Source of the DNA: Candidatus Soleaferrea massiliensis AP7
GTDB taxonomy: Bacteria > Bacillota > Clostridia > Oscillospirales > Ruminococcaceae
DNA length: 64,000 nt
Direction: 5' to 3'
Assembly: GCF_000820765.1 (NCBI RefSeq)
Contig: NZ_CCYH01000027.1
Location: 1 to 64,000 of the forward strand
The stretch's first letter is position 1; each line of letters opens with the position of its first letter. A program made the position numbers and the translations under genes. The notes under the pieces were generated by a model. The model searched no databases. It was given only the letters and a program-made list of their open reading frames with translations, and had not been told where the DNA came from. Shown piece after piece: positions 56,237-64,000 of this stretch.

Positions 56237-56728
56237 ATGGGAATCTATATCGCGCTCGTATCCATTGTCGTGCTGATCGGTGTCGATCAGCTGATTAAAT
56301 TTCTCGTGGATGCCAATATGGTCGTGGGCCAGAGCATCCCGGTGATACAAAATATCTTTCACCTGACCTATGTCGAGAACAAAGGCTCCGCTTTTGGATT
56401 GTTCAGCGGACACCGCGAATTCCTGATCATCATCGCCGTGGTGCTGCTGGCCGCTGGCGTCTGGCTGATGCTCAGCAGGAAGATCAAGGGCAACTTTGTC
56501 CTGACCTGTGCCGCCATGATCATTGCGGGCGGATTGGGCAACCTGATCGACCGCATCTTCCGCGGCGCCATCATCGACTACCTCGACTTTCCGTTCCTGA
56601 ATTTCTATATCTTCAACTTTGCGGACTGTCTGGTCGTGGTCGGCGTGATATGTTTCATAGTTTATTTATTATTTGGTGATTACTTTAAACGCAAAAAACA
56701 TGTAAAATTGGAGCGGGAATCGGTTTGA
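56237..56728 (+). CDS. lspA: Lipoprotein signal peptidase (signal peptidase II)
   Basis: A 163-aa membrane aspartyl protease with four helices that cuts prolipoprotein signal peptides. The VENKGSAFGLF motif (46-56) is complete, as are the catalytic Asp sites: GNLIDRIFRGAIIDYLDF (Asp114) and FNFADC (Asp130). The ATG at 56237 has GGAGGAG before it. The stop overlaps the next start by four bases (TTGA), the widespread lspA-rluD coupling. A client of this enzyme in the window is the lipoprotein at 12032. Confidence 0.96.
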   Translation: MGIYIALVSIVVLIGVDQLIKFLVDANMVVGQSIPVIQNIFHLTYVENKGSAFGLFSGHREFLIIIAVVLLAAGVWLMLSRKIKGNFVLTCAAMIIAGGLGNLIDRIFRGAIIDYLDFPFLNFYIFNFADCLVVVGVICFIVYLLFGDYFKRKKHVKLERESV

Positions 56729-57654
56729 AAGAACTGAAATTCGAATTGGAACCTGTCTTTTTGTCCCAGCGCATCGATAAGGCGCTGTCCGAACGGATGG
56801 ACGGCCACACGCGTTCCGCCATCCAGAGACTGCTGGATGACGGCTTGGTGTCGGTCGACGGAAGGACGGTTTCCAAAAATTATAAAATTAAGCCCTCCGA
56901 TCGATTGATATCGGTCACACTGCCCGAACCGAAGGCGCTGGACCTGCCGGCACAGGACAGGAAGCTTAACATCCTGTACGAGGACGACTGCCTGCTAGTG
57001 GTCAATAAGCCGAAAGGCATGGTCGTGCATCCCGCGCCGGGCAACGAGGACGGCACACTGGTCAACGCGCTGCTGTACCACTGCAGGGACAGCCTGTCCG
57101 GCATCGGCGGCGTGCTGCGCCCCGGTATCGTGCACCGGATCGACAAGGACACCAGCGGGCTGCTGATGGTGGCCAAGAACGACCAAGCGCACCTGTCGCT
57201 GGCCGGGCAGATCAAGGAGCATTCGTTCACCCGCCGCTATCATGCGGTGGTGTACGGAAATATCAAAGAGGATGCGGGAACGCTCAATTACCCGATTGGA
57301 CGGCATCCGGTCGACCGCAAACGGATGGCGGTCACGCAGAAAAACGCGCGCGAGGCCGTCACGCATTTCCGCGTGCTGGAACGTCTGGGCGGCTTCACCT
57401 ATCTGGAGCTGACGCTCGAAACCGGCCGCACCCATCAGATCCGCGTGCATCTGGCCCATATTGGACATCCGGTTGCGGGCGACCCTGTGTACGGCCCGAA
57501 AAAGTGCATCCGGGAACTGGAGGGGCAGTGTCTGCATGCCAAGATGGTCGGTTTCGTACATCCGGTAAGCGGCGAATATCTGGAATTTGACAGCGAGCTG
57601 CCGGATTATTTCCAAAACTTTTTGGATAAGCTTAGACGGATGCAGAATTCCTGA
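56725..57654 (+). CDS. rluD: Large-subunit pseudouridine synthase RluD type
   Basis: A 309-aa pseudouridine synthase. The S4 domain (15-75) precedes the catalytic Asp140 in HRIDKDTSG and the later [12 protein letters not shown]. It makes pseudouridines in helix 69 of 23S rRNA (family knowledge). It begins with TTG overlapping the lspA stop. It is the second RluA-family enzyme in the window; identity to the one at 42385 is low by eye. It ends the sepF-to-rluD cluster. Confidence 0.94.
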   Translation: MKELKFELEPVFLSQRIDKALSERMDGHTRSAIQRLLDDGLVSVDGRTVSKNYKIKPSDRLISVTLPEPKALDLPAQDRKLNILYEDDCLLVVNKPKGMVVHPAPGNEDGTLVNALLYHCRDSLSGIGGVLRPGIVHRIDKDTSGLLMVAKNDQAHLSLAGQIKEHSFTRRYHAVVYGNIKEDAGTLNYPIGRHPVDRKRMAVTQKNAREAVTHFRVLERLGGFTYLELTLETGRTHQIRVHLAHIGHPVAGDPVYGPKKCIRELEGQCLHAKMVGFVHPVSGEYLEFDSELPDYFQNFLDKLRRMQNS

Positions 57655-57864
57655 GTGCTCACGTGGAAAAGCAGTTGTTATACCGCGTGTGTTCGAATCA
57701 CATCAACTGTATCCGGCAGCAAAAAATGCCCTGTTTTTGTTGAAGCTTCGGGCGATGTAGCTGGAAATCCCGTCAAGTGAATCAGGTAAACCGGATGCTT
57801 TCAGCACTATGAATGAATAACAAGCAGTAAATGCTATCAATACAACCGAATGCGAGGAAGATGG

Positions 57865-58680
57865 ATGATACAATCACTCAGTGATATTCTGCTGATCACC
57901 GATATGGACGGTACGCTGATGTCCAAATCGACCGGTATCCTGCCGTGCAATCTGCAGGCGATCGAGCGGTTTGTGCGGAAGGGCGGCAGATTTACCGTGG
58001 CGACCGGCCGTGCGCCGCTGGCCGCGCGGTGCTATCTGGAAAAACTCCCGATCAATGAGCCGCTCGTGATGTTCAACGGCGGCGCAATCTATGATTACAA
58101 TAAAAAGGAATTCCTTTGGAATGCCGTTCTGCCTGGGCAGGCGCTCCGATATGGTCAGGAAATCCTCGATGCCTTTCCGGAAATTGGATCGGAAATCGTG
58201 CTGGGGGATTCCTTTCATATTGTGCGCCAGAATGCTTATATCGAGGAACTGCTTGCCATTGAATATGTCGAAGAAGCGCACATCACGCGCGGCGGCGTTG
58301 ACCGCGGCGGTTTCAAGATGCTGTTTGCGGGCGAAAGCCGTCAGATCGAGCTGCTCAGGGAGTTCGTGAAGGAGAAGGGCTACGACGGCGTGGACTTTGT
58401 GCAGTCCGATCCGAACTACTATGAGATGCTGCCGCAGGGGCATACCAAGGGCACCTCTCTGCAGAAGCTGACCGCGATGCTCGGCATCCCGATGGAGCAC
58501 ACCGCGGCAATCGGCGACTATTACAACGATGAGGATATGCTGCGCAAGGCCGGTATCGGCGCTGTGGTCGGCGGCGCGCCGAAAGAGCTGCTTGCGGCGG
58601 CGGATTTTATCGCGCGGCCTTTTGATGAGGGGGCAGTCGCATCCCTGATCGAGCACCTTGAAGCGTTATATCCGATGTGA
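57865..58680 (+). CDS. Cof-type HAD family hydrolase
   Basis: A 271-aa HAD phosphatase of the Cof subfamily. The nucleophile motif is DMDGT (Asp13 and Asp15), the cap domain contains NGGAIYDY, and motifs III/IV show KGTSLQKLT and IGDYYNDEDML. Substrates are sugar phosphates or cofactors. The ATG at 57865 follows GAGGAAG; an upstream frame to 57850 is possible. It is a single gene between gaps of about 210 and 260 bases which hold nothing recognised. Confidence 0.92.
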   Translation: MIQSLSDILLITDMDGTLMSKSTGILPCNLQAIERFVRKGGRFTVATGRAPLAARCYLEKLPINEPLVMFNGGAIYDYNKKEFLWNAVLPGQALRYGQEILDAFPEIGSEIVLGDSFHIVRQNAYIEELLAIEYVEEAHITRGGVDRGGFKMLFAGESRQIELLREFVKEKGYDGVDFVQSDPNYYEMLPQGHTKGTSLQKLTAMLGIPMEHTAAIGDYYNDEDMLRKAGIGAVVGGAPKELLAAADFIARPFDEGAVASLIEHLEALYPM

Positions 58681-58938
58681 TATTTTCAGTATCCAGGCAG
58701 ACAGACCGTACTGGCCGGATTTCTTTCGTAATGGGCTGCATTCGTTGGACGGGGTTGTCCGACGTTTCGATAAACGGTGCCGCCCCAATGATATTCTATA
58801 AAACAAACGACAACCGCAGAGAGAAATATGCGGTGAAATAGAGAGACAAGCAAAGGGTTTAGACCGAACCTGAGATTCACAGATACATCCTGCCAAATGT
58901 GTCATATGGCGCAGAATCAGAAATGGAGTTGAAGATTT

Positions 58939-59787
58939 ATGAATGACAGTTTAAAAAGGGAGCTGGAGCTGACAGCCGGCAAGATCCGTCTGCATGCTGT
59001 CGATGCGATCTACCACGCGAAGTCCGGACATCCGGGCGGCTCGCTCTCGATCGCGGACATCCTTGCCTATCTGTATTTTGTTGAGATGCATGTCGATCCG
59101 AAGAACCCGAAATGGGAGGACCGCGACCGGCTGGTGCTTTCAAAGGGCCATGCCGCGCCCGCGCTCTATGCGGCGCTTGCGCTCAAGGGTTTCTTTCCGG
59201 TCAGCGAGCTTAAAAATCTGAGGAAGCCGGGCTGTATGCTGCAGGGGCATCCCGATATGAAGGGCACCCCGGGCATCGATATGTCAACCGGCTCATTGGG
59301 CCAGGGCATCTCCGCCGCCTGCGGCATTGCGCTGGCGGGCAAGCTGGACAACAAGGGCTACCGCGTCTATGCGGTCCTCGGAGACGGGGAGCTCCAGGAG
59401 GGCCAGGTCTGGGAAGCCGCGATGTTTGCGGCGCACCGGAAGCTGGACAATCTGTGCATCTTTGTCGACAACAACGGCCTGCAGATTGACGGCAAGGTCT
59501 GTGAGGTCTGTTCGCCGCATCCCATCACCGATAAATTTGCCGCATTCGGCTTTGAAACGCTGACCATCGACGCGCACAGCTTCGATGAAATCGAGCATGC
59601 GTTGCAGCACGCCCGTTCGGTCAAGGGCAAGCCGACCGCCATCATCGCCAACAGCACAAAGGGCAAGGGCGTTTCCTATATGGAGCACAACGTATCCTGG
59701 CACGGCGCCGCGCCGAACAAGGATCAGCACGCTGTCGCCATGAGCGAATTTGAAAGATTCAACGGGGAGGAGCAGTCATATGTCTGA
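58939..59787 (+). CDS. Transketolase N-terminal subunit
   Basis: A 282-aa thiamine-diphosphate-binding half of a split transketolase. The TPP-binding element is GDGELQEGQVWEA (from about 148) and DNNGLQIDG follows. The partner half is encoded next, overlapping by eight bases. The pair works in the non-oxidative pentose phosphate pathway, making ribose phosphates in anaerobes without an oxidative branch. The frame is intact and the start has GAG-rich bases upstream. Confidence 0.95.
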   Translation: MNDSLKRELELTAGKIRLHAVDAIYHAKSGHPGGSLSIADILAYLYFVEMHVDPKNPKWEDRDRLVLSKGHAAPALYAALALKGFFPVSELKNLRKPGCMLQGHPDMKGTPGIDMSTGSLGQGISAACGIALAGKLDNKGYRVYAVLGDGELQEGQVWEAAMFAAHRKLDNLCIFVDNNGLQIDGKVCEVCSPHPITDKFAAFGFETLTIDAHSFDEIEHALQHARSVKGKPTAIIANSTKGKGVSYMEHNVSWHGAAPNKDQHAVAMSEFERFNGEEQSYV

Positions 59788-60721
59788 ACAGAAAATCGCC
59801 ACCCGCCAGAGCTACGGGGAAACCCTCGTGGAGCTTGCGAAGGAACATGAAAACATCTATGTACTGGATGCGGACCTCTCCAAAGCAACCAAGACGGACA
59901 TCTTCGCCGCGCAGTTCCCGGAGCGCTTTATCGACTGCGGCATTGCGGAGGCCGACATGATGGGGGTCGCCGCCGGCCTTGCAACCTGCGGAAAAATTCC
60001 GTTTGCCAGCTCGTTCGCGATGTTTGCGGCGGGCAGAGCCTACGAAATTATCCGCAACTCGATCGGCTATCCGCATCTGAACGTCAAGATCGGCGCCACC
60101 CATGCCGGCATCTCGGTCGGCGAGGACGGCGCAACCCATCAGTGCTGTGAGGACATTGCGCTGATGCGCACCATTCCGGGCATGACGATTCTGAACCCGT
60201 CCGACGATATCGAGGCGAGAGCCGCCGTCCGTGCGGCCGCCGCGCATGACGGACCGGTTTATATGCGGTTTGGAAGGCTGCCGGTGCCGGTGTTCAACAC
60301 CAATGAGGATTACCGCTTCGAGCTTGGCAAGGGCGTGCAGCTCAGAGACGGCTCAGACATCACGATTGTCGCAACGGGCCTGATGGTCTACGAGGCTTTG
60401 CAGGCCGCCGATCAGCTCAAGAAGGACGGCATCCATGCGAGGGTCGTCAACATTCACACGATTAAGCCGATCGACCGTGAAATCATCCTGAAAGCCGCCG
60501 AGGAAACCGGCAAAATTCTGACCGTGGAAGAGCACAACGTCATTGGCGGCCTCGGAGAGGCTGTCTGCGACGTGGTCTGCGGCGGATGCCCGGTTCCGGT
60601 CTACAAGATCGGCGTGCAGGACCGCTATGGCTACTCCGGACCGGCTGTCGAGCTGCTGAAGCTGTTTGGGCTGTCTTCGGACAACATCCAGGCGACGGTC
60701 AGGGAGATTCTGTCGAAATAA
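59780..60721 (+). CDS. Transketolase C-terminal subunit
   Basis: The 313-aa second half: pyrimidine-binding domain with IDCGIAEADMMGVAAGLA (the catalytic Glu region) and C-terminal domain (MVYEALQAADQLKKDGIHARVVNIHTIKPID). The ATG at 59780 overlaps the upstream stop; GGGGAGGAG lies before it. A long hairpin terminator follows at 60742. Split transketolase of this type is common in clostridia and archaea. Confidence 0.95.
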   Translation: MSEQKIATRQSYGETLVELAKEHENIYVLDADLSKATKTDIFAAQFPERFIDCGIAEADMMGVAAGLATCGKIPFASSFAMFAAGRAYEIIRNSIGYPHLNVKIGATHAGISVGEDGATHQCCEDIALMRTIPGMTILNPSDDIEARAAVRAAAAHDGPVYMRFGRLPVPVFNTNEDYRFELGKGVQLRDGSDITIVATGLMVYEALQAADQLKKDGIHARVVNIHTIKPIDREIILKAAEETGKILTVEEHNVIGGLGEAVCDVVCGGCPVPVYKIGVQDRYGYSGPAVELLKLFGLSSDNIQATVREILSK

Positions 60722-60741
60722 TATAAGAACAGAATGCATCG

Positions 60742-60787
60742 GTTCTGCCCTTCTGCGGGACTTCGCAGGGGGACAGAACGATGTTTT
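60742..60787 (+). terminator. Terminator of the transketolase pair
   Basis: GTTCTG...TGCG and CGCA...CAGAAC pair with internal bulges (60742-60779), and six T residues follow at 60784-60789. Confidence 0.7.
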
Positions 60788-61146
60788 TTATACGATCCAG
60801 CTCCATACGAAGGACATGAACAGACACGGCCGGATTTGGCTGCGCCAATGCAGCGCTTGTTCAGGATACAGCGGCCGGTCCGCGCGTTTTGAAGGACGCA
60901 TGCATGGCCTGTCCCGGTGAAATCTATGTTCCCGGTATGGATATTCCATTTAAAATCCCAGCGCTGAACAAAATTTACAGACGAGAACAGATGTTTTATT
61001 CACGGATGCAAGAGAGCCTGGCGATCCGGTATAACCGGACGGCTTCGCCGTTTGGCTATGCCGAGATGCCTTTTCAAAAGCAAGCTGATTTGCGGATTGC
61101 TTGATTCCGGTGCGCCCGTCGATTGACGGAAGGAATGAGTTTGTAA
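60788..61146. other. Intergenic stretch between transketolase and comEA, nothing recognised
   Basis: No open frame with a ribosome site. A few proline- and phenylalanine-rich codons occur by chance; no RNA gene is evident. Confidence 0.4.
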
Positions 61147-61674
61147 ATGGACAGGGATATGAAGGTGCTCATCACGGTGGCGGTGCTGTTCATCGTCGCG
61201 GTGGTGGCATACAACGCACTGTTCGCGCCGGACATCAAAGAGCCGGTTGTGGTCAATTACCTGTCGGGTGAAAGCGAAGCGGTCTCCGGCTGGAGTTCCG
61301 CCGGTTTTGTATCCGGCTCGTCTAATGAATCGTCCGGCGCAGCTTCAGCATTGTCGGAGGAATCGTCCGCACCGGATGGTTCTGCCGCGGAGTCTGAGCC
61401 GGTTTCCTCAAAATCATCGAATGAGGAGGAAGCGCCGCGCCAGACCAGCAGCGCGCCCGAGAAAATGCAGCCGGGCGAGGGGAAGATCGACATCAACACG
61501 GCAACCTCCGAAGAATTACAGCGGATTCCGGGCATCGGTCCGGCGACTGCCGAAAAGATTCTCGATTACCGTGCGGAAATCGGTGTGTTCACCAGCTTGG
61601 ACCAGCTTCTGGAGGTCAAGGGAATCGGTGAAAAGAAGCTTGAAACCATACGGGAATATGCGGTTATCGAGTGA
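61147..61674 (+). CDS. ComEA-like helix-hairpin-helix DNA-binding protein
   Basis: A 175-aa protein with an N-terminal membrane helix (residues 5-24), a Ser/Glu-rich linker (about 35-110) and two C-terminal helix-hairpin-helix repeats (INTATSEELQRIPGIGPATAEKILDYR; LLEVKGIGEKKLETIREYA). It binds double-stranded DNA at the cell surface during transformation. Odd: the SLBB domain usual between helix and HhH is missing, replaced by the low-complexity linker. No comEC is next to it. Confidence 0.87.
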   Translation: MDRDMKVLITVAVLFIVAVVAYNALFAPDIKEPVVVNYLSGESEAVSGWSSAGFVSGSSNESSGAASALSEESSAPDGSAAESEPVSSKSSNEEEAPRQTSSAPEKMQPGEGKIDINTATSEELQRIPGIGPATAEKILDYRAEIGVFTSLDQLLEVKGIGEKKLETIREYAVIE

Positions 61675-61784
61675 CCCGGTGCATCGTCTGCAAGGATCTG
61701 TTTTTTTAGGAGCGAAGAAGATACGCTTTCTTTCGTTTGGAGGAACATCAACATCCAACGGTAACCGTAAACAAGTAAGGTGGT

Positions 61785-62870
61785 ATGGATTTGAAAAAGA
61801 AGGTCATGGTCGGCATGAGCGGCGGTGTGGACAGTTCGGTCGCCGCCATGCTGCTGATGGAACAGGGCTACGATGTGGTGGGCGTCACATTCCGTCTGTG
61901 GCATCTGAACGATGAGTTCGACGAGCTGCGCGCGGAAACCTGCTGCTCCCTCGACGACGTCAACGATGCGCGCGAGGTCTGCTATACGCTCGGCATTCCG
62001 CATTATGTCTTCAACTACAAGGACCTGTTCCGCGAAAGGGTTGTCGACTACTTTGTGGAAGCTTACCGCAAGGGCCATACGCCGAATCCCTGCATCGCCT
62101 GCAACCGCCACATCAAGTTCGACGCGTTCCTGCAGAAGGCCGATGACCTGAGCGTGGACTGCATTGCAACCGGCCACTATGCGCGCATCCTGCAGGATGC
62201 GCAGACCGGCCGCTATGCCTTAAAAAAAGCGCTGAATCTGCCGAAGGACCAGAGCTATGTTCTCTTTACCCTGACGCAGAAACAGCTTGCGCGGACGCTC
62301 ATGCCGCTCGGTTCGTTTCGTTCCAAGGATGAGGTGCGCGGGATCGCCGAAAAAAACGGTCTGGTCGTCTCCCGTAAAAAGGAAAGCCAGGACATCTGCT
62401 TTGTGCCGGACGGCGATTACACGGCGTTTTTGGAGCGGTACACCGGAGAGCAGATGAAGCCGGGCCCGTTTGTGGATAAAGAGGGGAGAACGCTCGGTGA
62501 GCACCGCGGCATCTGGAACTATACGATCGGCCAGCGCAAGGGGCTGGGGCTCAGCTTCCCGCAGCCGATGTTTGTCGTGGACATCCGTCCCGAAGAAAAC
62601 GCGGTGGTGCTGGGAATTTCGGACGAGGTGTTTTCCGACCGGCTCACAGCAGGGGAACTCAACTGGATCGAGACGGATTCCCTAAAGGATGCGCGCCGCT
62701 GCAAGGCGAAGATCCGCTACGCGCACACACCGGCCGACGCCGTGGTCTCGATGCTGGATGACGGCACCGCCGAAGTGCGTTTTGACACGCCGCAGCGCGC
62801 CGTCACAAAAGGGCAGGCCGTTGTGTTTTACGACGACGACACCGTAATTGGGGGAGGTACCATTCAATGA
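61785..62870 (+). CDS. mnmA: tRNA-specific 2-thiouridylase
   Basis: Thiolates U34 of tRNA-Lys/Glu/Gln with ATP and a persulfide sulfur; 361 aa. The PP-loop is GMSGGVDSS (9-17). Catalytic cysteines are in TPNPCIACN (about 102) and SQDICFVPDG (about 205). The start is uncertain: the ATG at 61785 is only two bases from AAGGTGG, whereas the in-frame TTG at 61791 has eight-base spacing. No cysteine desulfurase gene is adjacent. The stop overlaps the nadA start by four bases (ATGA). Confidence 0.96.
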   Translation: MDLKKKVMVGMSGGVDSSVAAMLLMEQGYDVVGVTFRLWHLNDEFDELRAETCCSLDDVNDAREVCYTLGIPHYVFNYKDLFRERVVDYFVEAYRKGHTPNPCIACNRHIKFDAFLQKADDLSVDCIATGHYARILQDAQTGRYALKKALNLPKDQSYVLFTLTQKQLARTLMPLGSFRSKDEVRGIAEKNGLVVSRKKESQDICFVPDGDYTAFLERYTGEQMKPGPFVDKEGRTLGEHRGIWNYTIGQRKGLGLSFPQPMFVVDIRPEENAVVLGISDEVFSDRLTAGELNWIETDSLKDARRCKAKIRYAHTPADAVVSMLDDGTAEVRFDTPQRAVTKGQAVVFYDDDTVIGGGTIQ

Positions 62871-63787
62871 TTGCTGCTTTACAGGATACCATACGCAAGC
62901 TCAAGAAGGAAAAAAACATCGCGATACTGGCACACAGCTATCAGTCCACCGAAATTCTGGAGGTCGCCGACCTGGTCGGGGACTCCTTTCAGCTGAGCCT
63001 GGCCGCCAGGGATATCGACTGCGACACCGTGATACTGTGCGGCGTGCGGTTTATGGCCGATACGGTCAAGATCCTGTCGCCCGAAAAGAAGGTCATTCTG
63101 CCGGTCGGTATCGCAACCTGCCCGATGGCCGAGCAGATCGGTCCGCAGCGCGTGCTGCGGTATAAAGAAGAACATCCCGATCACAAGGTGGTCGCCTATA
63201 TCAACACGACGACCGAACTGAAAGCGGTGTGCGATGTCTGCGTGACCTCGTCGACCGCCAAGAAGATCGTCGACAACATCGATGAGAAGGACATTCTGTT
63301 CATCCCGGATTACAATCTCGGCTCCTATATCAAGAAGACCAGCCCGGACAAGAACATCATTCTGTGGAACGGCATGTGCCCGACCCACGCGGCTGTGACC
63401 GAACGCGATGTCGAAGAGATGCGCGCACGGTATCCCGACGCGCTGCTTCTGGTACATCCGGAGTGTCCGCCTGAGATTGTAAAACACGCGGATTACGCGG
63501 GCTCCACCTCCGGTATCGTCCAGTATGCCTTGGAAGTCGATCGGGACTGCATCATCGGCACCGAAATCAGCATCGCGAACTACCTTGCCATGCTGAAGCC
63601 CGAACGGAACTTCCCGGTACTCAGCAAGCGCCTGATCTGCCCGAACATGCGGGTGACCAATCTGGCCGACGTCTACAAGAGCCTGACCGGGGAGGGCGGC
63701 GAAGAGATTGTGCTGGATGAAGCGCTGCGCCTGGCCGCGAAAAAACCGATTGACGAGATGATCCGGCTGGGCAGTATGAACGCGTGA
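62867..63787 (+). CDS. nadA: Quinolinate synthase
   Basis: A 306-aa [4Fe-4S] enzyme condensing iminoaspartate with dihydroxyacetone phosphate for de novo NAD. Landmarks: ILAHSYQ, CGVRFMADTVKIL, CPMAEQ, WNGMCPTHA, HPECPPE and CPNM; the three cluster cysteines lie in CGVRFM, NGMCPTHA and CPNM. It is fused transcriptionally to mnmA by a four-base overlap; nadB and nadC are not present in this window, so the remaining pathway genes are elsewhere. Both enzymes of the pair depend on sulfur or Fe-S supply. Confidence 0.95.
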   Translation: MIAALQDTIRKLKKEKNIAILAHSYQSTEILEVADLVGDSFQLSLAARDIDCDTVILCGVRFMADTVKILSPEKKVILPVGIATCPMAEQIGPQRVLRYKEEHPDHKVVAYINTTTELKAVCDVCVTSSTAKKIVDNIDEKDILFIPDYNLGSYIKKTSPDKNIILWNGMCPTHAAVTERDVEEMRARYPDALLLVHPECPPEIVKHADYAGSTSGIVQYALEVDRDCIIGTEISIANYLAMLKPERNFPVLSKRLICPNMRVTNLADVYKSLTGEGGEEIVLDEALRLAAKKPIDEMIRLGSMNA

Positions 63788-63883
63788 AGTGGGGAATCGT
63801 TGGAAGGTTCTCTCTGTTCCGGCTAAGATTTGTCAAGAATCCGGAAAGATATTGGAAGATGTGATAAAGTTCGCAGAAAAAGC

Positions 63884-63912
63884 TTGACAAATCCACTGGA
63901 ATCGTTTATGAT
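63884..63912 (+). promoter_or_regulatory. Strong promoter before the right-edge gene
   Basis: TTGACA (63884-63889), a 17-base spacer and TATGAT (63907-63912). Confidence 0.8.
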
Positions 63913-63931
63913 AAGACTAACGAATTCAAAT

Positions 63932-63945
63932 GCGCTTTAAAGCGC
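63932..63945. promoter_or_regulatory. Palindromic operator candidate
   Basis: GCGCTTTAAAGCGC, a perfect 14-base palindrome, lies about 20 bases after the -10 box, in the leader of the right-edge gene. It could be a repressor site or a leader hairpin. Confidence 0.5.
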
Positions 63946-63975
63946 TAAAATATTGAGGAAAGGAGAGTACCTGAT

Positions 63976-64000
63976 ATGGCAACGTTAAAGTCCAATTGCA
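63976..64000 (+). CDS. Start of an unidentified gene cut by the window edge
   Basis: An ATG at 63976, with AAGGAGAG at 63959-63966 and a strong promoter upstream, opens a frame reading MATLKSNC before the window ends. Eight residues are too few to identify it. Confidence 0.6.

Overview
This is a gene-dense segment (54-ish % GC by eye) of a chromosome from an anaerobic Gram-positive bacterium, most likely class Clostridia and possibly the Oscillospiraceae/Ruminococcaceae side; that placement is inference. Support comes from low-GC Gram-positive gene sets (SepF, YlmH, DivIVA, YlbF, Cof-type HAD), the clostridial order miaB-ylbF-mutS-mutL-miaA-hfq, anaerobe-type genes (flavodiiron protein with rubredoxin, FeoA/FeoA/FeoB, ferredoxin-fused aldo/keto reductases, split transketolase), strong TTGACA/TATAAT promoters, AGGAGG ribosome sites and frequent TTG/GTG starts. 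No rRNA, tRNA, insertion sequence or prophage was recognised.

Layout. 1-7,980: an FkbM-type methyltransferase, a LacI regulator, galE, an HD-domain protein, dCMP deaminase, ksgA and three small unknown proteins. 8,500-12,600: a redox-protein/ABC-transporter operon (split-barrel ferredoxin protein, fused permease-binding protein, ATPase) and a lipoprotein under a pair of BlaI/CopY-like operators. 12,970-16,300: the feo iron(II) uptake operon behind DtxR/IdeR-like operators. 16,740-22,120: an electrophile/redox island: flavodoxin-like reductase, two ferredoxin-fused aldo/keto reductases, an ECF S component, a DUF1893 protein and an AdhR-type MerR regulator; a MerR-type operator sits in front of the flavodoxin gene. 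22,170-27,490: accessory genes (DUF1905, TPR plus Suppressor-of-fused-like protein, DUF3788, methyltransferase, transglutaminase, GNAT) next to degenerate repeats. 27,612-34,470 on the minus strand: flavodiiron protein, rubredoxin, uvrA, uvrB. 35,327-39,491: MATE exporter/PadR pair with mirrored promoters and operators, and a DMT exporter/LysR pair. 39,700-41,021: radC and pyrE. 41,486-42,161: a type I-C-like CRISPR array with a leader but no cas genes in the window. 42,385-64,000: housekeeping: RNA modification (two RluA/RluD-type enzymes, miaB, miaA, mnmA), mismatch repair (mutS, mutL), hfq, the sepF-ylmH-divIVA-lspA-rluD division cluster, HAD phosphatase, split transketolase, comEA, nadA and the first bases of a further gene.

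Themes: iron, thiol and aldehyde stress handling dominates the accessory part. Several promoters carry readable operator architecture (PadR, BlaI/CopY-like, DtxR-like, MerR-like). The CRISPR array and two separate families of degenerate tandem repeats (35 bp and about 127 bp) are the main non-coding features. Family assignments come from recognising protein motifs by eye; no database search was run.
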